A DNA stretch of 64,000 bases, taken from positions 3,410,001 through 3,474,000 of the forward strand of contig NZ_CP154840.1 of assembly GCF_047301505.1 (NCBI RefSeq), written 5' to 3'. The notes under the pieces were generated by a model. It was given only the letters and a program-made list of their open reading frames with translations. It was not told where the DNA came from and searched no databases. Of this stretch, positions 43,975 to 53,548 are shown in pieces (the stretch's first letter is position 1; each line of letters opens with the position of its first letter). A program made the translations under genes and the position numbers. The stretch comes from Lysinibacillus_B sp031181585. Lineage in GTDB: Bacteria > Bacillota > Bacilli > Bacillales_A > Planococcaceae.

Positions 43975-44751
43975 CTAGCTTAAATAAAACAATCCGCCGT
44001 TAACCATATCTACCTTAATGCGAGGTGTATATTGCTCCTCCAGCGCCTTCTTCTCAAGCTCATAGCTTTCAGGCTTTGTGACGGAATCCACATAAAAGTA
44101 CTCGAGCACTTCCAAGTCACGCAGCCATCTTGCCTCTGCCGCTTTTGCCCAGGAATGGTCATCTTCAATAATCATTTCCTCCACCAGAATATCAAGACGA
44201 TCCAGCGCACGTGCAGGCTTAATAATATAAGGAACAGTAAAGGCGTTCTCCGGTATGTCTGCATGAAGTTCCCGATTCTTCAACTCTTCCTGAAAGTTTT
44301 CTACTACCCGCCCTGTCAGTAAATTAATGCCGAGCGAATAGATCATTTCCTTCGTATGGTTACAGTAGTATGAAATTTTATAGTTAACGCCCAGCCATGG
44401 AGTCAGGATTATATCATTCCTATGCCCTGTATACTCATACAGTTTAACAAAGGCACCCAAATCCTTTGTCGCTTCAAACAACAGACTAAGCCTTGGGGAA
44501 CCGAAATGGATCATTTCCCCTTTGATATCATCCTCGAGATTTGTCCGATCTGTAATTAATGTCAGCTGAAGAGGTGCCGGCTCTATTCCCGCGCTCTCGA
44601 CATATTGCCAATAATACGGTCGATTCATAATTTTTTTATCCATCTCTTCCGTCAGTTGTACAACTAAATAATGCGGATGCTCTGTTAAAATCGGACAATT
44701 TGTTTCTTGAAAGAATGTTTGCAAGTACTGATGAACCTGTTGTGGATACAT
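43975..44751 (-). CDS. yqhG: YqhG-family protein
   Basis: 258 residues with a start PQQVHQYLQTFFQETNCPI and LVVQLTEEMDKKIMNRPYYW, matching B. subtilis YqhG, which is likewise encoded next to the SNF2-type gene yqhH. Mixed alpha/beta, no membrane segment. Function unknown. It lies 14 bases after the helicase gene. Confidence 0.78.
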   Translation of the reverse strand: MYPQQVHQYLQTFFQETNCPILTEHPHYLVVQLTEEMDKKIMNRPYYWQYVESAGIEPAPLQLTLITDRTNLEDDIKGEMIHFGSPRLSLLFEATKDLGAFVKLYEYTGHRNDIILTPWLGVNYKISYYCNHTKEMIYSLGINLLTGRVVENFQEELKNRELHADIPENAFTVPYIIKPARALDRLDILVEEMIIEDDHSWAKAAEARWLRDLEVLEYFYVDSVTKPESYELEKKALEEQYTPRIKVDMVNGGLFYLS

Positions 44752-44765
44752 GCGCTTCCTCCTCT

Positions 44766-46298
44766 TTAGATTGATTCCTTATAGCCGGCTAGGATATCAT
44801 CCAGCTCACCGACCACCTTTTCAAATACATCAATCTTTTCATATAGCAGATCTAAAATATGCTGCTCGATTGTATCCTGGACAGCCAGATTGTAAATGTG
44901 CACATCATGCTCTTGACCGAGACGATGCACACGCCCAATCCGCTGCTCCAGCTTCATCGGATTCCACGGCAGATCATAGTTGATGACATGGTGGCAAAAC
45001 TGAAGGTTAATCCCCTCACCGCCGGACTCAGTCGCAATAAGTACCTGTGCCTTATCCCTGAATAGCTGCTTCATCCAGTCCCGCTTGCTTTTGCTGAACT
45101 TCCCATTGAAGGGCACACTTGTTATCCCCTTTGTCCCTAAATACCATTGCAAATACGTCTGGCTGGCCCGGTATTCTGTGAAAATGATGACTTTATCATC
45201 TGCCTGCGAGATAATCTCATACACTTTTTCCGCTTTTGAGTTAACCTCCATCTCCATCAGCTTCTCCACCAAAGCCTCTACGTACGTAATTTCTTCCTCA
45301 CTCGTGCACTTAGACATCATATAGTTCAGTGTCATACAAGCCGCTTCCTTACTACTGCAAATCTCTTTTTGCAGTGTAATCATTGAAAAACTGCCTGAAA
45401 AAACTGAGGATATATCCTTTAAGCCAGATAGCAGTTTATATGCTTCCTGCTCTTCTTTCGTAAACTGGATTTGGATGTTCTGTACCTTTCGATTCGTCCA
45501 TTCTACACCCGTATCCTGTCTTCTGTTACGAACCATTACCTGGTTCACCAGCTCTTTCAAATACTCCTCATGCTCGACCGTCCGCTTGCTGGCTGAGAAA
45601 GAAGTCTGGAACGCTTCAAAGTTTCCTAAATGACCAGGCTTCAATAATGAAATTAAATAAAACAGCTCAAATACATCATTTTGAATGGGTGTAGCCGTCA
45701 GCAGTAAACAAAACTTTTTCTTTAATGTCTGTACAAATTCATATGCCTTTGTTTTATGATTTTTCAGCTTATGTGCCTCGTCAATAATAATCATGTCATA
45801 ATCCTGCTCATAAATGAGCTCCCGATGCGGACTTTTCTTTGCCGTATCCATGCTCATCACCATGATTTCTGATTGATCGATCCCGTATTTTTTCTTATAG
45901 GCAATTGCCGGGATGAAAAACTTATGATTCAGCTCCTCTACCCATTGATTGATCAAGGAAGCCGGAGCCAAAATGAGTACTTTCTTTACCAAACCGCGGA
46001 TCATGTATTCCTTCAGCACAAGCCCCGCTTCGATTGTTTTCCCAAGCCCTACCTCGTCTGCCAGGATCGCTTTGCCGTTCATCCTCTCGATCACCGTTTC
46101 TGCAGCCTCCAGCTGATGGGCAAGCGGCGTGAAGTGCGGCAAGTATTTTGGTGCTTGAAGACCGGTAAAGTCAGTAATCAGGTTATTTTTCGCCATGTCA
46201 TAGCTCATATTATAAAGAGCCCATTTATCCCAAGGCCCGTTATCTTCCAAACGCTTTAAAAATTCTGCCTTCCAATCTGACGACCTTTCGATATACAT
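44766..46298 (-). CDS. yqhH: SNF2-family DNA-dependent ATPase YqhH
   Basis: 510 residues. Helicase motifs are visible: I ADEVGLGKTIEAG, II IIDEAHKLKN, III LLLTATPIQN, V ATESGGEGINLQFC, VI QRIGRVHRLGQ. Such proteins remodel protein-DNA complexes. The Bacillus homologue is slightly longer. ATG 46298 has GAGGTG upstream. It forms an operon with yqhG; the gcvT operon usually found beside it in Bacillus is absent here. Confidence 0.9.
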   Translation of the reverse strand: MYIERSSDWKAEFLKRLEDNGPWDKWALYNMSYDMAKNNLITDFTGLQAPKYLPHFTPLAHQLEAAETVIERMNGKAILADEVGLGKTIEAGLVLKEYMIRGLVKKVLILAPASLINQWVEELNHKFFIPAIAYKKKYGIDQSEIMVMSMDTAKKSPHRELIYEQDYDMIIIDEAHKLKNHKTKAYEFVQTLKKKFCLLLTATPIQNDVFELFYLISLLKPGHLGNFEAFQTSFSASKRTVEHEEYLKELVNQVMVRNRRQDTGVEWTNRKVQNIQIQFTKEEQEAYKLLSGLKDISSVFSGSFSMITLQKEICSSKEAACMTLNYMMSKCTSEEEITYVEALVEKLMEMEVNSKAEKVYEIISQADDKVIIFTEYRASQTYLQWYLGTKGITSVPFNGKFSKSKRDWMKQLFRDKAQVLIATESGGEGINLQFCHHVINYDLPWNPMKLEQRIGRVHRLGQEHDVHIYNLAVQDTIEQHILDLLYEKIDVFEKVVGELDDILAGYKESI

Positions 46299-46513
46299 AA
46301 ACACACCTCGCGGCTACTATTTTTACATAGGGTGCCCGAAATCGAGAGGTGTATGAGAATATATATTGTTTTGTAGGATGTATTATTTGGCAATGTTTTT
46401 CTGGCGTTATCGTTTTGCGAAATCAACAGGATGGATAGACTGGAAATGGGTACATAAATTATTGAAAATAAATCTTTTAAAGAAAGGATATCATTAGAGC
46501 CATTTATATAAAA

Positions 46514-46543
46514 AGTACCTGACTCTTACGCGAATCAGGTACT
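46514..46543 (-). terminator. Terminator of the lipoprotein gene
   Basis: AGTACCTGA pairs with TCAGGTACT; a left A-run gives the minus-strand T-run. Confidence 0.75.
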
Positions 46544-46594
46544 CCAGCTATTCTTATATTAAGTAGACTTAATGGTTCGATTATAAATTTCAAA

Positions 46595-48028
46595 TTAGAA
46601 CGCCGCTAGCTGCTCATCTGTTAAATTTTGTGCTCCCATATATTGGACTTTTGGTGCACCATCAATATATTTAACAACTGCATAGCGCTGCACATTCGGC
46701 TTTACCCAGTTGCGGGCTTCATCCGGCCAGTTAGAAATACCATCTGCCAGCATCTCCTCCGCTGTCATTACCGGAGTTGTCATTGCTGAATATTCCATAT
46801 AGTTGAACTCATCATCGACAAATGTCACATAGTATACATCATCAAATACCTTATACACATCTTGGTATTCACGATTAATGTCATCACTGAAAATACCTTG
46901 CGGGTACGCATAGAACTTGCCTAACTCATATGTAATCAGCGATTGTGAAATCATATCTCTTCTAGGGAAGAAGTTATTTTCCATATCCAATTCCACACCG
47001 AATGTCTCTCTGTACTTCTCTTTTACCGTATCCCCGTCAAAGGTCATTTCCAAATCATTTGGCGTTTCATTTTCAATATTGTTGGCTTGGATAACATGCA
47101 TAACCAGCCCTTCTGCATGGTCCTGCTTGTCGAGATTAATGCTCAGTATATCACTAAATTCGGATAAAGCCTGTAACACTTCTTCCTTTTTCTTTGTCTC
47201 TTTTGTTTCTTCGTTGTCAACGAAATGGTTTACACTCGGCGCAAGTTCCGCCAATACTTTTCCAACATAGGTAGCTGGACTTGCATAGTTGAAACCATAT
47301 GCTTTCGCCCCCGCGTTGCTAATAATGATCGGGCGTTCCTCCCCTACATACGGCGCAAATGCTGCTTCATATGCGGCTTGATCTGTTTCTACATCATTCA
47401 GCATGTAAACAAGCGCTCCATCGCTATTCGTTATATAACCCGACACGACCAATTCCGTTTCAGAGCTATTTGGATCCTTCGCATAAATCCATTCTCTATT
47501 GTCCGCCAACCCTTCATTCGTCTGATGTGAGAACATTTTTATGTACGTCCTGCCATCCTTGCCTTCCACTAAGGAAACACTCATATCACATGCAGAGCAT
47601 TCCATTTTTTCAATCTCTCCCGAAAAAGATAACATAGCACTTTCTCCATCAGGATTAACTGTCCAAACTTCGTGTACATAATTATCGACATTCCGATGAC
47701 CATATGTAGAAAGAGGGTAGTTGCTTCCTTTCATTAAAGCGTATACTTCTTCTACACCGTCATTATCAAAATCGACTAGTTCTGCATGCACAACTCCTAT
47801 TTCATATTCATTTTCCTCATATGTGCGGCTATCATATGTATACCCCAATGTTTCTACTGCTTCCGATAATTTTTCATATAGCTGTCTTTCAGCAGTTTGC
47901 TTTTCCTGATTGTTTTCGGTTGCTTCAGACTGTTCGCCGGCAGCTACCTTCTCAGGTTCCTTATCCTTCCCATCAGAGCAACCGACAAGCAGTGCTATTA
48001 TCACCCATGCAAGCCAATATTTTTTCAT
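46595..48028 (-). CDS. Uncharacterised lipoprotein
   Basis: Signal peptide MKKYWLAWVIIALLVGCSDG with lipobox ALLVGC, then an acidic Gln/Glu-rich linker and a large domain. Near residue 80, HAELVDFDNDGVEEVYALM resembles the calcium-binding loops of FG-GAP repeats, and a CSAC motif lies about residue 127. No known catalytic motif. 477 residues from ATG 48028. The ribosome binding site is weak (TTGGGGATT). Function unknown. Confidence 0.65.
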   Translation of the reverse strand: MKKYWLAWVIIALLVGCSDGKDKEPEKVAAGEQSEATENNQEKQTAERQLYEKLSEAVETLGYTYDSRTYEENEYEIGVVHAELVDFDNDGVEEVYALMKGSNYPLSTYGHRNVDNYVHEVWTVNPDGESAMLSFSGEIEKMECSACDMSVSLVEGKDGRTYIKMFSHQTNEGLADNREWIYAKDPNSSETELVVSGYITNSDGALVYMLNDVETDQAAYEAAFAPYVGEERPIIISNAGAKAYGFNYASPATYVGKVLAELAPSVNHFVDNEETKETKKKEEVLQALSEFSDILSINLDKQDHAEGLVMHVIQANNIENETPNDLEMTFDGDTVKEKYRETFGVELDMENNFFPRRDMISQSLITYELGKFYAYPQGIFSDDINREYQDVYKVFDDVYYVTFVDDEFNYMEYSAMTTPVMTAEEMLADGISNWPDEARNWVKPNVQRYAVVKYIDGAPKVQYMGAQNLTDEQLAAF

Positions 48029-48373
48029 ACGAAATCCCCAACTTCCCAAAGCAATAGCCCAAGACTATTTCTTCATCAAATTTTTAACATATCTAACTTT
48101 ATACCAATTATTACAAATTGTAATTAATATTTTTTTGATATGGTAAACATCCATCTGTTCCGATACTATTCTACTTTTCACTTTTTCCTATTCAAAGGAA
48201 TCGAAAAAAGGGATATATTGATTTCTCAAAAGACTTAAGCTTAGTGCAGGGGCTTCGCATTTTAAAGATCCACCTATAAAAATTGAATTTTTTCTATGTA
48301 CGGAGAAGAATCGGCAGACGATTGGCTATATTATTCATTTACATTCAAATGATTGATTCATGACAAGCACGAA
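48029..48373. other. Divergent intergenic stretch
   Basis: AT-rich promoter region shared by two divergent envelope-protein genes. Nothing recognisable apart from the inverted repeat beginning at 48374. Confidence 0.4.
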
Positions 48374-48434
48374 AGCGGAGCATACTAGCAAAAAACTAAA
48401 CCGAGGTACAGACTATGATCAAACATGCTCCGCT
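48374..48434 (+). promoter_or_regulatory. Inverted repeat enclosing a ribosome binding site and start codon
   Basis: AGCGGAGCAT (48374-48383) pairs perfectly with ATGCTCCGCT (48425-48434). The 41-base loop contains GAGGT and the ATG of the next gene. It may present or hide the start site. Confidence 0.45.
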
Positions 48435-48948
48435 GACCTTCCTGACAGTTTTGCTGCTCCTTTTCGAAAGCAGCCATGCAGCTGCTAATGAGAAAGTGCC
48501 TCCTTTTGAAAAGTTTTTTATTGAAATCGGCTATAAAACAATCGAGGAGGCACGAGAAGATGCTGAACGGCACTTTAAACAGGAACTTAAACTGCCGATG
48601 CAGGTGCCACCGATCAGCTTCACCCACTTTTTTGGCCGATTCAATGATTTAGAAGACGACATTAATGATTCGTTCGAAGCTCTATTAATCCATGAGACCT
48701 CTACCGAGCATCGTTACAAAATTGAAGTGAGACCGCTTGCGCATAAAATTCCTATTTCCGATAAATATGTGCTGGAGAAATTTATATTAAAGGATGAAGA
48801 GGAAGCGGTTTACATGGGGATTTCAGGAATTCATGCACTCGTATTCGAGAAAGAAGGCTGGCAGTATATGCTGAGCGTCGACAAGCGGATTTCAGGCAAA
48901 GTCCCGCCAGATGTTTTAGTGGACATAGCTGACTCCATCGAATATTGA
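48415..48948 (+). CDS. Small secreted protein, function unknown
   Basis: 177 residues with a signal peptide (MIKHAPLTFLTVLLLLFESSHAAA) and a mature part of about 150 residues that is alpha/beta with no known motif (HFFGRFNDLEDDINDSFEALLIHE, DEEEAVYMGISGIHALVFEKEGWQYML). GAGGT upstream. It reads toward hutI, divergent from the lipoprotein gene. Confidence 0.65.
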   Translation: MIKHAPLTFLTVLLLLFESSHAAANEKVPPFEKFFIEIGYKTIEEAREDAERHFKQELKLPMQVPPISFTHFFGRFNDLEDDINDSFEALLIHETSTEHRYKIEVRPLAHKIPISDKYVLEKFILKDEEEAVYMGISGIHALVFEKEGWQYMLSVDKRISGKVPPDVLVDIADSIEY

Positions 48949-49021
48949 ACTGATATACTGCTTTTGCACTTTCCCTACTTGGGCCTTCTATCGACAATGG
49001 GTCCCTGTCTTCATAAAAATA

Positions 49022-49046
49022 CTCGAACGGCTTTATTCCGTTCGAG
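49022..49046 (-). terminator. Terminator of the hut operon
   Basis: CTCGAACGG pairs with CCGTTCGAG, with TATTTTTAT following on the minus strand. Confidence 0.75.
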
Positions 49047-49088
49047 CATCTAAATCTATCGCTATTAATTTTTCTTTCCCTCTTTATA

Positions 49089-50378
49089 TCACGTAGTCCC
49101 AGACGTACATAATAATCCGCCTGCAACGACCACTTCCCCGGCCTTCACGACCGTATCTGTATGGTTCATTCCGTAAAAATATTGCAGCTGTTTATAATTC
49201 GGCACATCTAATATAAGAAGATCTGCCTTTTTTCCTGTCTCGATTGTTCCGATTTCATCGCCGCGGTTAATTGCATAGGCCGCATTGATCGTCGTAGCAC
49301 AAAGTACTTCCTCCATCGTCATCCCCATATTCATGCATGCCAGGTTTTGAATGAACGGCAGGCTGATTGTCGGGGATGAGCCCGGGTTGAAGTCTGTTGA
49401 GATGGCAACCGGCACACCGCGGTCAATCATGAGTCTCCCACGTGCAAACGGCGCTCGTAAAAAGAAAGCCGTTCCCGGAAGAAGGACAGCAATCGTACCC
49501 GCTTCTGCCATTTTTTCAATACCTGTATCGGATGCAACAAGAAGGTGTTCTGCTGAAATGGCTTCCACTTCCGCCGCAAGCTCCGCTCCCTCATAAGGTT
49601 CGATTTCATCAGCGTGGATTTTTGGCGTCAGCCCGCAGCGTTTTCCGGCTTCTAAAATTCTTCGGGACTGGTCAGGTGTGAAAACACCCTTTTCACAAAA
49701 TACATCATTGAACTCAGCAAGCCCCAATTCTGCAACTTTAGGCAGCATTTCTTCAATCACAATATCAACAAAGGCATCTTCATTTCCCTTATATTCCTTA
49801 GGCACCGCATGGGCTCCCATAAATGTCGAGACGACATCAACAGGATGTGTTTCCTGCAGCTTTTTCGCCACTTCCAACTGTTTTTTCTCCGTTTCCCAAT
49901 CAAGCCCGTAACCTGATTTCGCCTCTACTGTCGTTACACCGTATTGCAGGAACCGATCCAAATGCTTGCTTGTTTTTTCATATAGCGACTCAAAGCTTGC
50001 TTCCCTTGTTTTTGTCGTTGTGTAATGAATACCGCCGCCAGCATTCATGATTTCCATATATGTTTTTCCAGCCAATCGCATATTCAGCTCATGTTCACGG
50101 GTACCTCCATGCACGAGGTGGGTATGACAGTCAATAAGACCCGGCATGACAATCTTGCCCGCTGCATCAATCTTCCTTGCCTTTTTCACCTTTTCGCCGT
50201 ATTGCTCTTCAAGCGCCGCTAATGGCCCGACTGCTGCAATACGGTCGCCCTCGACTAATACACTGGCATTTTCGATTACGCCAAGATTGCTCATGGCACC
50301 ACGTGTGCGAGGCCCTTTCGTATCACTTTGTAATGTCAGCACTTCATTTGCATTTTGAATAAGTAGCATATCCATCAT
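49089..50378 (-). CDS. hutI: Imidazolonepropionase
   Basis: 429-residue amidohydrolase. Metal ligands are visible in IDCHTHLVHGG (HxH), later HADEIEPYEGAE and STDFNPGSSPT, with AEHLL between. It hydrolyses imidazolonepropionate to N-formimino-glutamate, the third step of histidine breakdown. It overlaps the end of hutU by four bases (ATGA). Confidence 0.94.
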   Translation of the reverse strand: MMDMLLIQNANEVLTLQSDTKGPRTRGAMSNLGVIENASVLVEGDRIAAVGPLAALEEQYGEKVKKARKIDAAGKIVMPGLIDCHTHLVHGGTREHELNMRLAGKTYMEIMNAGGGIHYTTTKTREASFESLYEKTSKHLDRFLQYGVTTVEAKSGYGLDWETEKKQLEVAKKLQETHPVDVVSTFMGAHAVPKEYKGNEDAFVDIVIEEMLPKVAELGLAEFNDVFCEKGVFTPDQSRRILEAGKRCGLTPKIHADEIEPYEGAELAAEVEAISAEHLLVASDTGIEKMAEAGTIAVLLPGTAFFLRAPFARGRLMIDRGVPVAISTDFNPGSSPTISLPFIQNLACMNMGMTMEEVLCATTINAAYAINRGDEIGTIETGKKADLLILDVPNYKQLQYFYGMNHTDTVVKAGEVVVAGGLLCTSGTT

Positions 50379-52036
50379 CCTTCCAGCATCGGCATATGCA
50401 CGCCTTTTTCCTTTGCTGTCTTAATTGCAAGTTCGTAGCCGGCGTCTGCGTGGCGAACGACGCCCATTCCTGGATCTGATACGAGTACACGGTTGATTTT
50501 TTCAGCAGCCATCTCTGTACCATCTGCCACCAATACTTGGCCCGCATGCTGGGAGTAGCCCATGCCTACTCCGCCTCCGTGATGAATGCTCACCCAGCTG
50601 GCACCGCCAGCCGTATTAACAAGAGCATTAAGCAGCGGCCAATCGGATACTGCATCCGAACCGTCCTTCATGCTTTCGGTCTCACGGTTAGGAGAAGCAA
50701 CCGAACCCGAATCCAGATGATCTCGCCCAAATACGATTGGAGCTTTTAATTCCCCTTTTGCTACCATTTCATTCACACGCAGCGCAAAACGATGACGATC
50801 CCCATAGCCCAGCCAGCAAATTCGTGCAGGCAGTCCCTGCCATTTCACCATTTTCTGTGCCATCTCAATCCAGTTAACAAGGCCTTCATCATCAGCAAAC
50901 ATTTCCTTTGCCAGCGCGTCTGTTTTATAGATGTCCTCCGGATCACCCGATAATGCCGCCCAGCGGAATGGCCCCTTTCCTTCGCAGAACAGCGGGCGGA
51001 TGTAAGCTGGGACAAAGCCAGGGAAATCAAAGGCATTTTCGACACCCATTTCCTTTGCATAAGCGCGGATATTATTGCCGTAATCGAATGTTTCCGCTCC
51101 TGCTTCCTGGAATTCAAGCATTGTACGTACGTGCTCTGCCATCGCTTCCTTTGCTTTTTGCTCATATGTTTTCGGATCCTTCGAACGCAGTGCCAATGCT
51201 TCCTCAAGCGTCATGCCGTTTGGAACATAGCCATTGATCGGATCATGCGCACTCGTCTGGTCTGTCACTAAATCAGGAATGATGCCGCGGTTCAACAGCT
51301 CACGGTTGACATCCGCACAGTTTCCTACAAGCCCGATAGAAGCAGGCTCTTTCGCCGTTGTTAGTTTATTAACGAGCTCGATTGCTTCATCCACGGTCTC
51401 AACAAGATAGTCACAGTACCCTTCTTTTATTTTCCGCTCAATGCGTGCACGGTCTACCTCGACGACGAGAATAACAGCCCCCGCCATTTTTCCTGCTAGC
51501 GGCTGGGCACCGCTCATACCGCCCATTCCGCCTGTAAGGATAAATTTGCCGCGCAGGTCAGCAGAACCGAACTTTTTCTTACCGGCTTCCACAAAGCTTA
51601 AATATGTCCCTTGCAATATCCCCTGTGCCCCAATATAAATCCAGCTGCCAGCCGTCATCTGCCCGTACATCATCAAATTGCGCTCTTCCAGCTCATAGAA
51701 GTGATCCCAATTCGCCCATGCAGGAACAAGGTTTGAGTTTGCAATAAGTACACGTGGTGCATGCTCGTGTGTTTTAAAGACAGCAACCGGCTTTCCGGAC
51801 TGTACGAGCATCGTCTCATCATTTTCAAGTTTCTTTAACGTCTCAATCATTTTATCAAAGCTTTCCCAGTTACGGGCTGCACGCCCGATACCGCCGTAAA
51901 CAACTAGTTCGTCTGGATTTTCCGCTACCTCCGGATCCAGATTATTCATCAGCATGCGCATCGCTGCCTCCTGCGTCCAACCTTTACAAGTCAGCTCAGA
52001 CCCTCTCGGTGCGCGAATTGTACGTGTTTGTAACAT
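50375..52036 (-). CDS. hutU: Urocanate hydratase
   Basis: 553 residues with the urocanase pattern YGGIGRAARNWESFDKMI, GQMTAGSWIYIGAQGILQGTY, the NAD-binding GGMGGMSGAQPLA and VGNCADVNRELL, and SWVSIHHGGGVGMGYSQHAGQV. It converts urocanate to imidazolonepropionate. It lies 15 bases after yjiH. Confidence 0.95.
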   Translation of the reverse strand: MLQTRTIRAPRGSELTCKGWTQEAAMRMLMNNLDPEVAENPDELVVYGGIGRAARNWESFDKMIETLKKLENDETMLVQSGKPVAVFKTHEHAPRVLIANSNLVPAWANWDHFYELEERNLMMYGQMTAGSWIYIGAQGILQGTYLSFVEAGKKKFGSADLRGKFILTGGMGGMSGAQPLAGKMAGAVILVVEVDRARIERKIKEGYCDYLVETVDEAIELVNKLTTAKEPASIGLVGNCADVNRELLNRGIIPDLVTDQTSAHDPINGYVPNGMTLEEALALRSKDPKTYEQKAKEAMAEHVRTMLEFQEAGAETFDYGNNIRAYAKEMGVENAFDFPGFVPAYIRPLFCEGKGPFRWAALSGDPEDIYKTDALAKEMFADDEGLVNWIEMAQKMVKWQGLPARICWLGYGDRHRFALRVNEMVAKGELKAPIVFGRDHLDSGSVASPNRETESMKDGSDAVSDWPLLNALVNTAGGASWVSIHHGGGVGMGYSQHAGQVLVADGTEMAAEKINRVLVSDPGMGVVRHADAGYELAIKTAKEKGVHMPMLEG

Positions 52037-52051
52037 AAACGATCTCTCCCT

Positions 52052-53389
52052 TTAAAATAGTATAAATGCAATAGGTGTCACTAAAATCAATGTCAAAACG
52101 ACACGCTCGAACCAAATGATGATCATCTGACGCAATGTAATCGGAATATCTGTCGACAAGATCAGCGGAATAACCGCGGATAAAAACAGAACAGATGAAA
52201 TCGATACAACAGCGACAATAAACTTCGTCACTAACATCGCTTCCGTCACGACCAATGCAGGCAGAAATACTTCAGCAATCGAAACCGCCAGCGCCTTAGC
52301 TGTCAGCATTGGCTCCGGCAATTGAAGTAAATATGTGAATGGAGCGAAAATATACGCTACCCAATCAAAAACAGGCGTATACGTTACTAAAACCAAGCCC
52401 AGTAACCCGATTGATAGAATAGAAGGAATAAGTGCCATCGTCATGAACATACCGTCTCTTAAGTTCACCCATAGGTTCTTTCCAAGCGAAGGTGTCTTTT
52501 CAACCGCTTCCTTGGCTTCTACCCATGCCGTCTTTAACCGGTCCTTCGTGATGACCTTTTCCGGCTGCGGGGTCACGCCTTCCATATAGTCGTCCTTCAT
52601 CGTACGTAAAGGATATATTCTGGCAGTAATGGCCGTGACGATGAATGTAACGACAAGCGATACCCAAAAGAATAAATTCCAATATTCCATAATACCGAGC
52701 GTCTTCGCAATAATGACCATGAACGTCGCAGATACCGTAGAGAAGCCTGTTGCAATAATTGCTGCTTCCTTCGCTGTATATCTGCCCTCATTGTAGAGGC
52801 GGTTCGTCAGTACAAGACCAACTGAATAACTTCCGACAAATGACGCCACAGCATCTACAGCTGAGCGGCCCGGCGTTTTAAATACCGGCTTCATAATCGG
52901 CTGTGTTAATGCCCCGATGAATTCTAAAAGGCCGTAGCTGACAAGCAGTGCTAAAAACAGCGAACCGATTGGAATAAGCACCCCAAGTGGCTTAATGAGC
53001 TTATCCATTAAATATGGCCCGATATCTGGATTCATGAGCCATGCGGGACCAAAACCGAAAATCAGCATCACTCCTGCCGCCAATCCAAAAACTTTAAATA
53101 CTGACAGGATGACATTCACCTTTGAAACCTTCCACTTACCCGTGATAAATGGATGAGCCGTACCAGCGATTAATCCAATGAAAATATACACCGTTACAAT
53201 TGTCGGGAAGGTTGTTTGCACCCATGTTACGATGTGGTCAATCAGGATTGTGCTTTTCCCACCCCATTCAAACGAAACAAAAAAGCTGAATATACCGATA
53301 ACACTACAGATCAGCATTTTGGCAATGACTTTTATATCTTGCTTCTCTTTTGGTGCATGCGATATTTCCTGCGGAACATTTGCCATCAT
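52052..53389 (-). CDS. YjiH-family membrane protein, probable histidine/urocanate-linked transporter
   Basis: 445 residues, about ten helices, with nucleoside-gate-type features (SAVDAVASFVGSYSVGLVLTNRLYNEGRYTAKEAAIIATGFSTVSATFM) characteristic of YjiH proteins. Its place as the first gene of the hut unit makes uptake of histidine or urocanate likely, by context only. Preceded by GGGGGGAT and a cre site. Confidence 0.82.
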   Translation of the reverse strand: MMANVPQEISHAPKEKQDIKVIAKMLICSVIGIFSFFVSFEWGGKSTILIDHIVTWVQTTFPTIVTVYIFIGLIAGTAHPFITGKWKVSKVNVILSVFKVFGLAAGVMLIFGFGPAWLMNPDIGPYLMDKLIKPLGVLIPIGSLFLALLVSYGLLEFIGALTQPIMKPVFKTPGRSAVDAVASFVGSYSVGLVLTNRLYNEGRYTAKEAAIIATGFSTVSATFMVIIAKTLGIMEYWNLFFWVSLVVTFIVTAITARIYPLRTMKDDYMEGVTPQPEKVITKDRLKTAWVEAKEAVEKTPSLGKNLWVNLRDGMFMTMALIPSILSIGLLGLVLVTYTPVFDWVAYIFAPFTYLLQLPEPMLTAKALAVSIAEVFLPALVVTEAMLVTKFIVAVVSISSVLFLSAVIPLILSTDIPITLRQMIIIWFERVVLTLILVTPIAFILF

Positions 53390-53412
53390 TATCCCCCCTT
53401 GTGTGTTTTCAT

Positions 53413-53426
53413 TGTAAACGCTTTAA
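53413..53426 (-). promoter_or_regulatory. cre site over the -10 of the yjiH-hutUI promoter
   Basis: The minus strand reads TTAAAGCGTTTACA, 13 of 14 matches to TGWAANCGNTNWCA. It overlaps a TACAAT -10-like box. CcpA repression of histidine catabolism during growth on preferred sugars is the expected role. Confidence 0.7.
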
Positions 53427-53548
53427 GTTTTCAGAATAAATGGAATAATTAACGTATTTATCGTATTATTTTATTTACAGATGCTTTTTATCATATGAAA
53501 ATAGCAATTATTTTAGATATAGAAATTTTATGAGGATGATAGTAAACA

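Noticed and set aside
53425..53440. CodY-box-like sequence upstream of the hut unit
   Set aside because: Four mismatches to the CodY consensus; not better than chance in AT-rich DNA.
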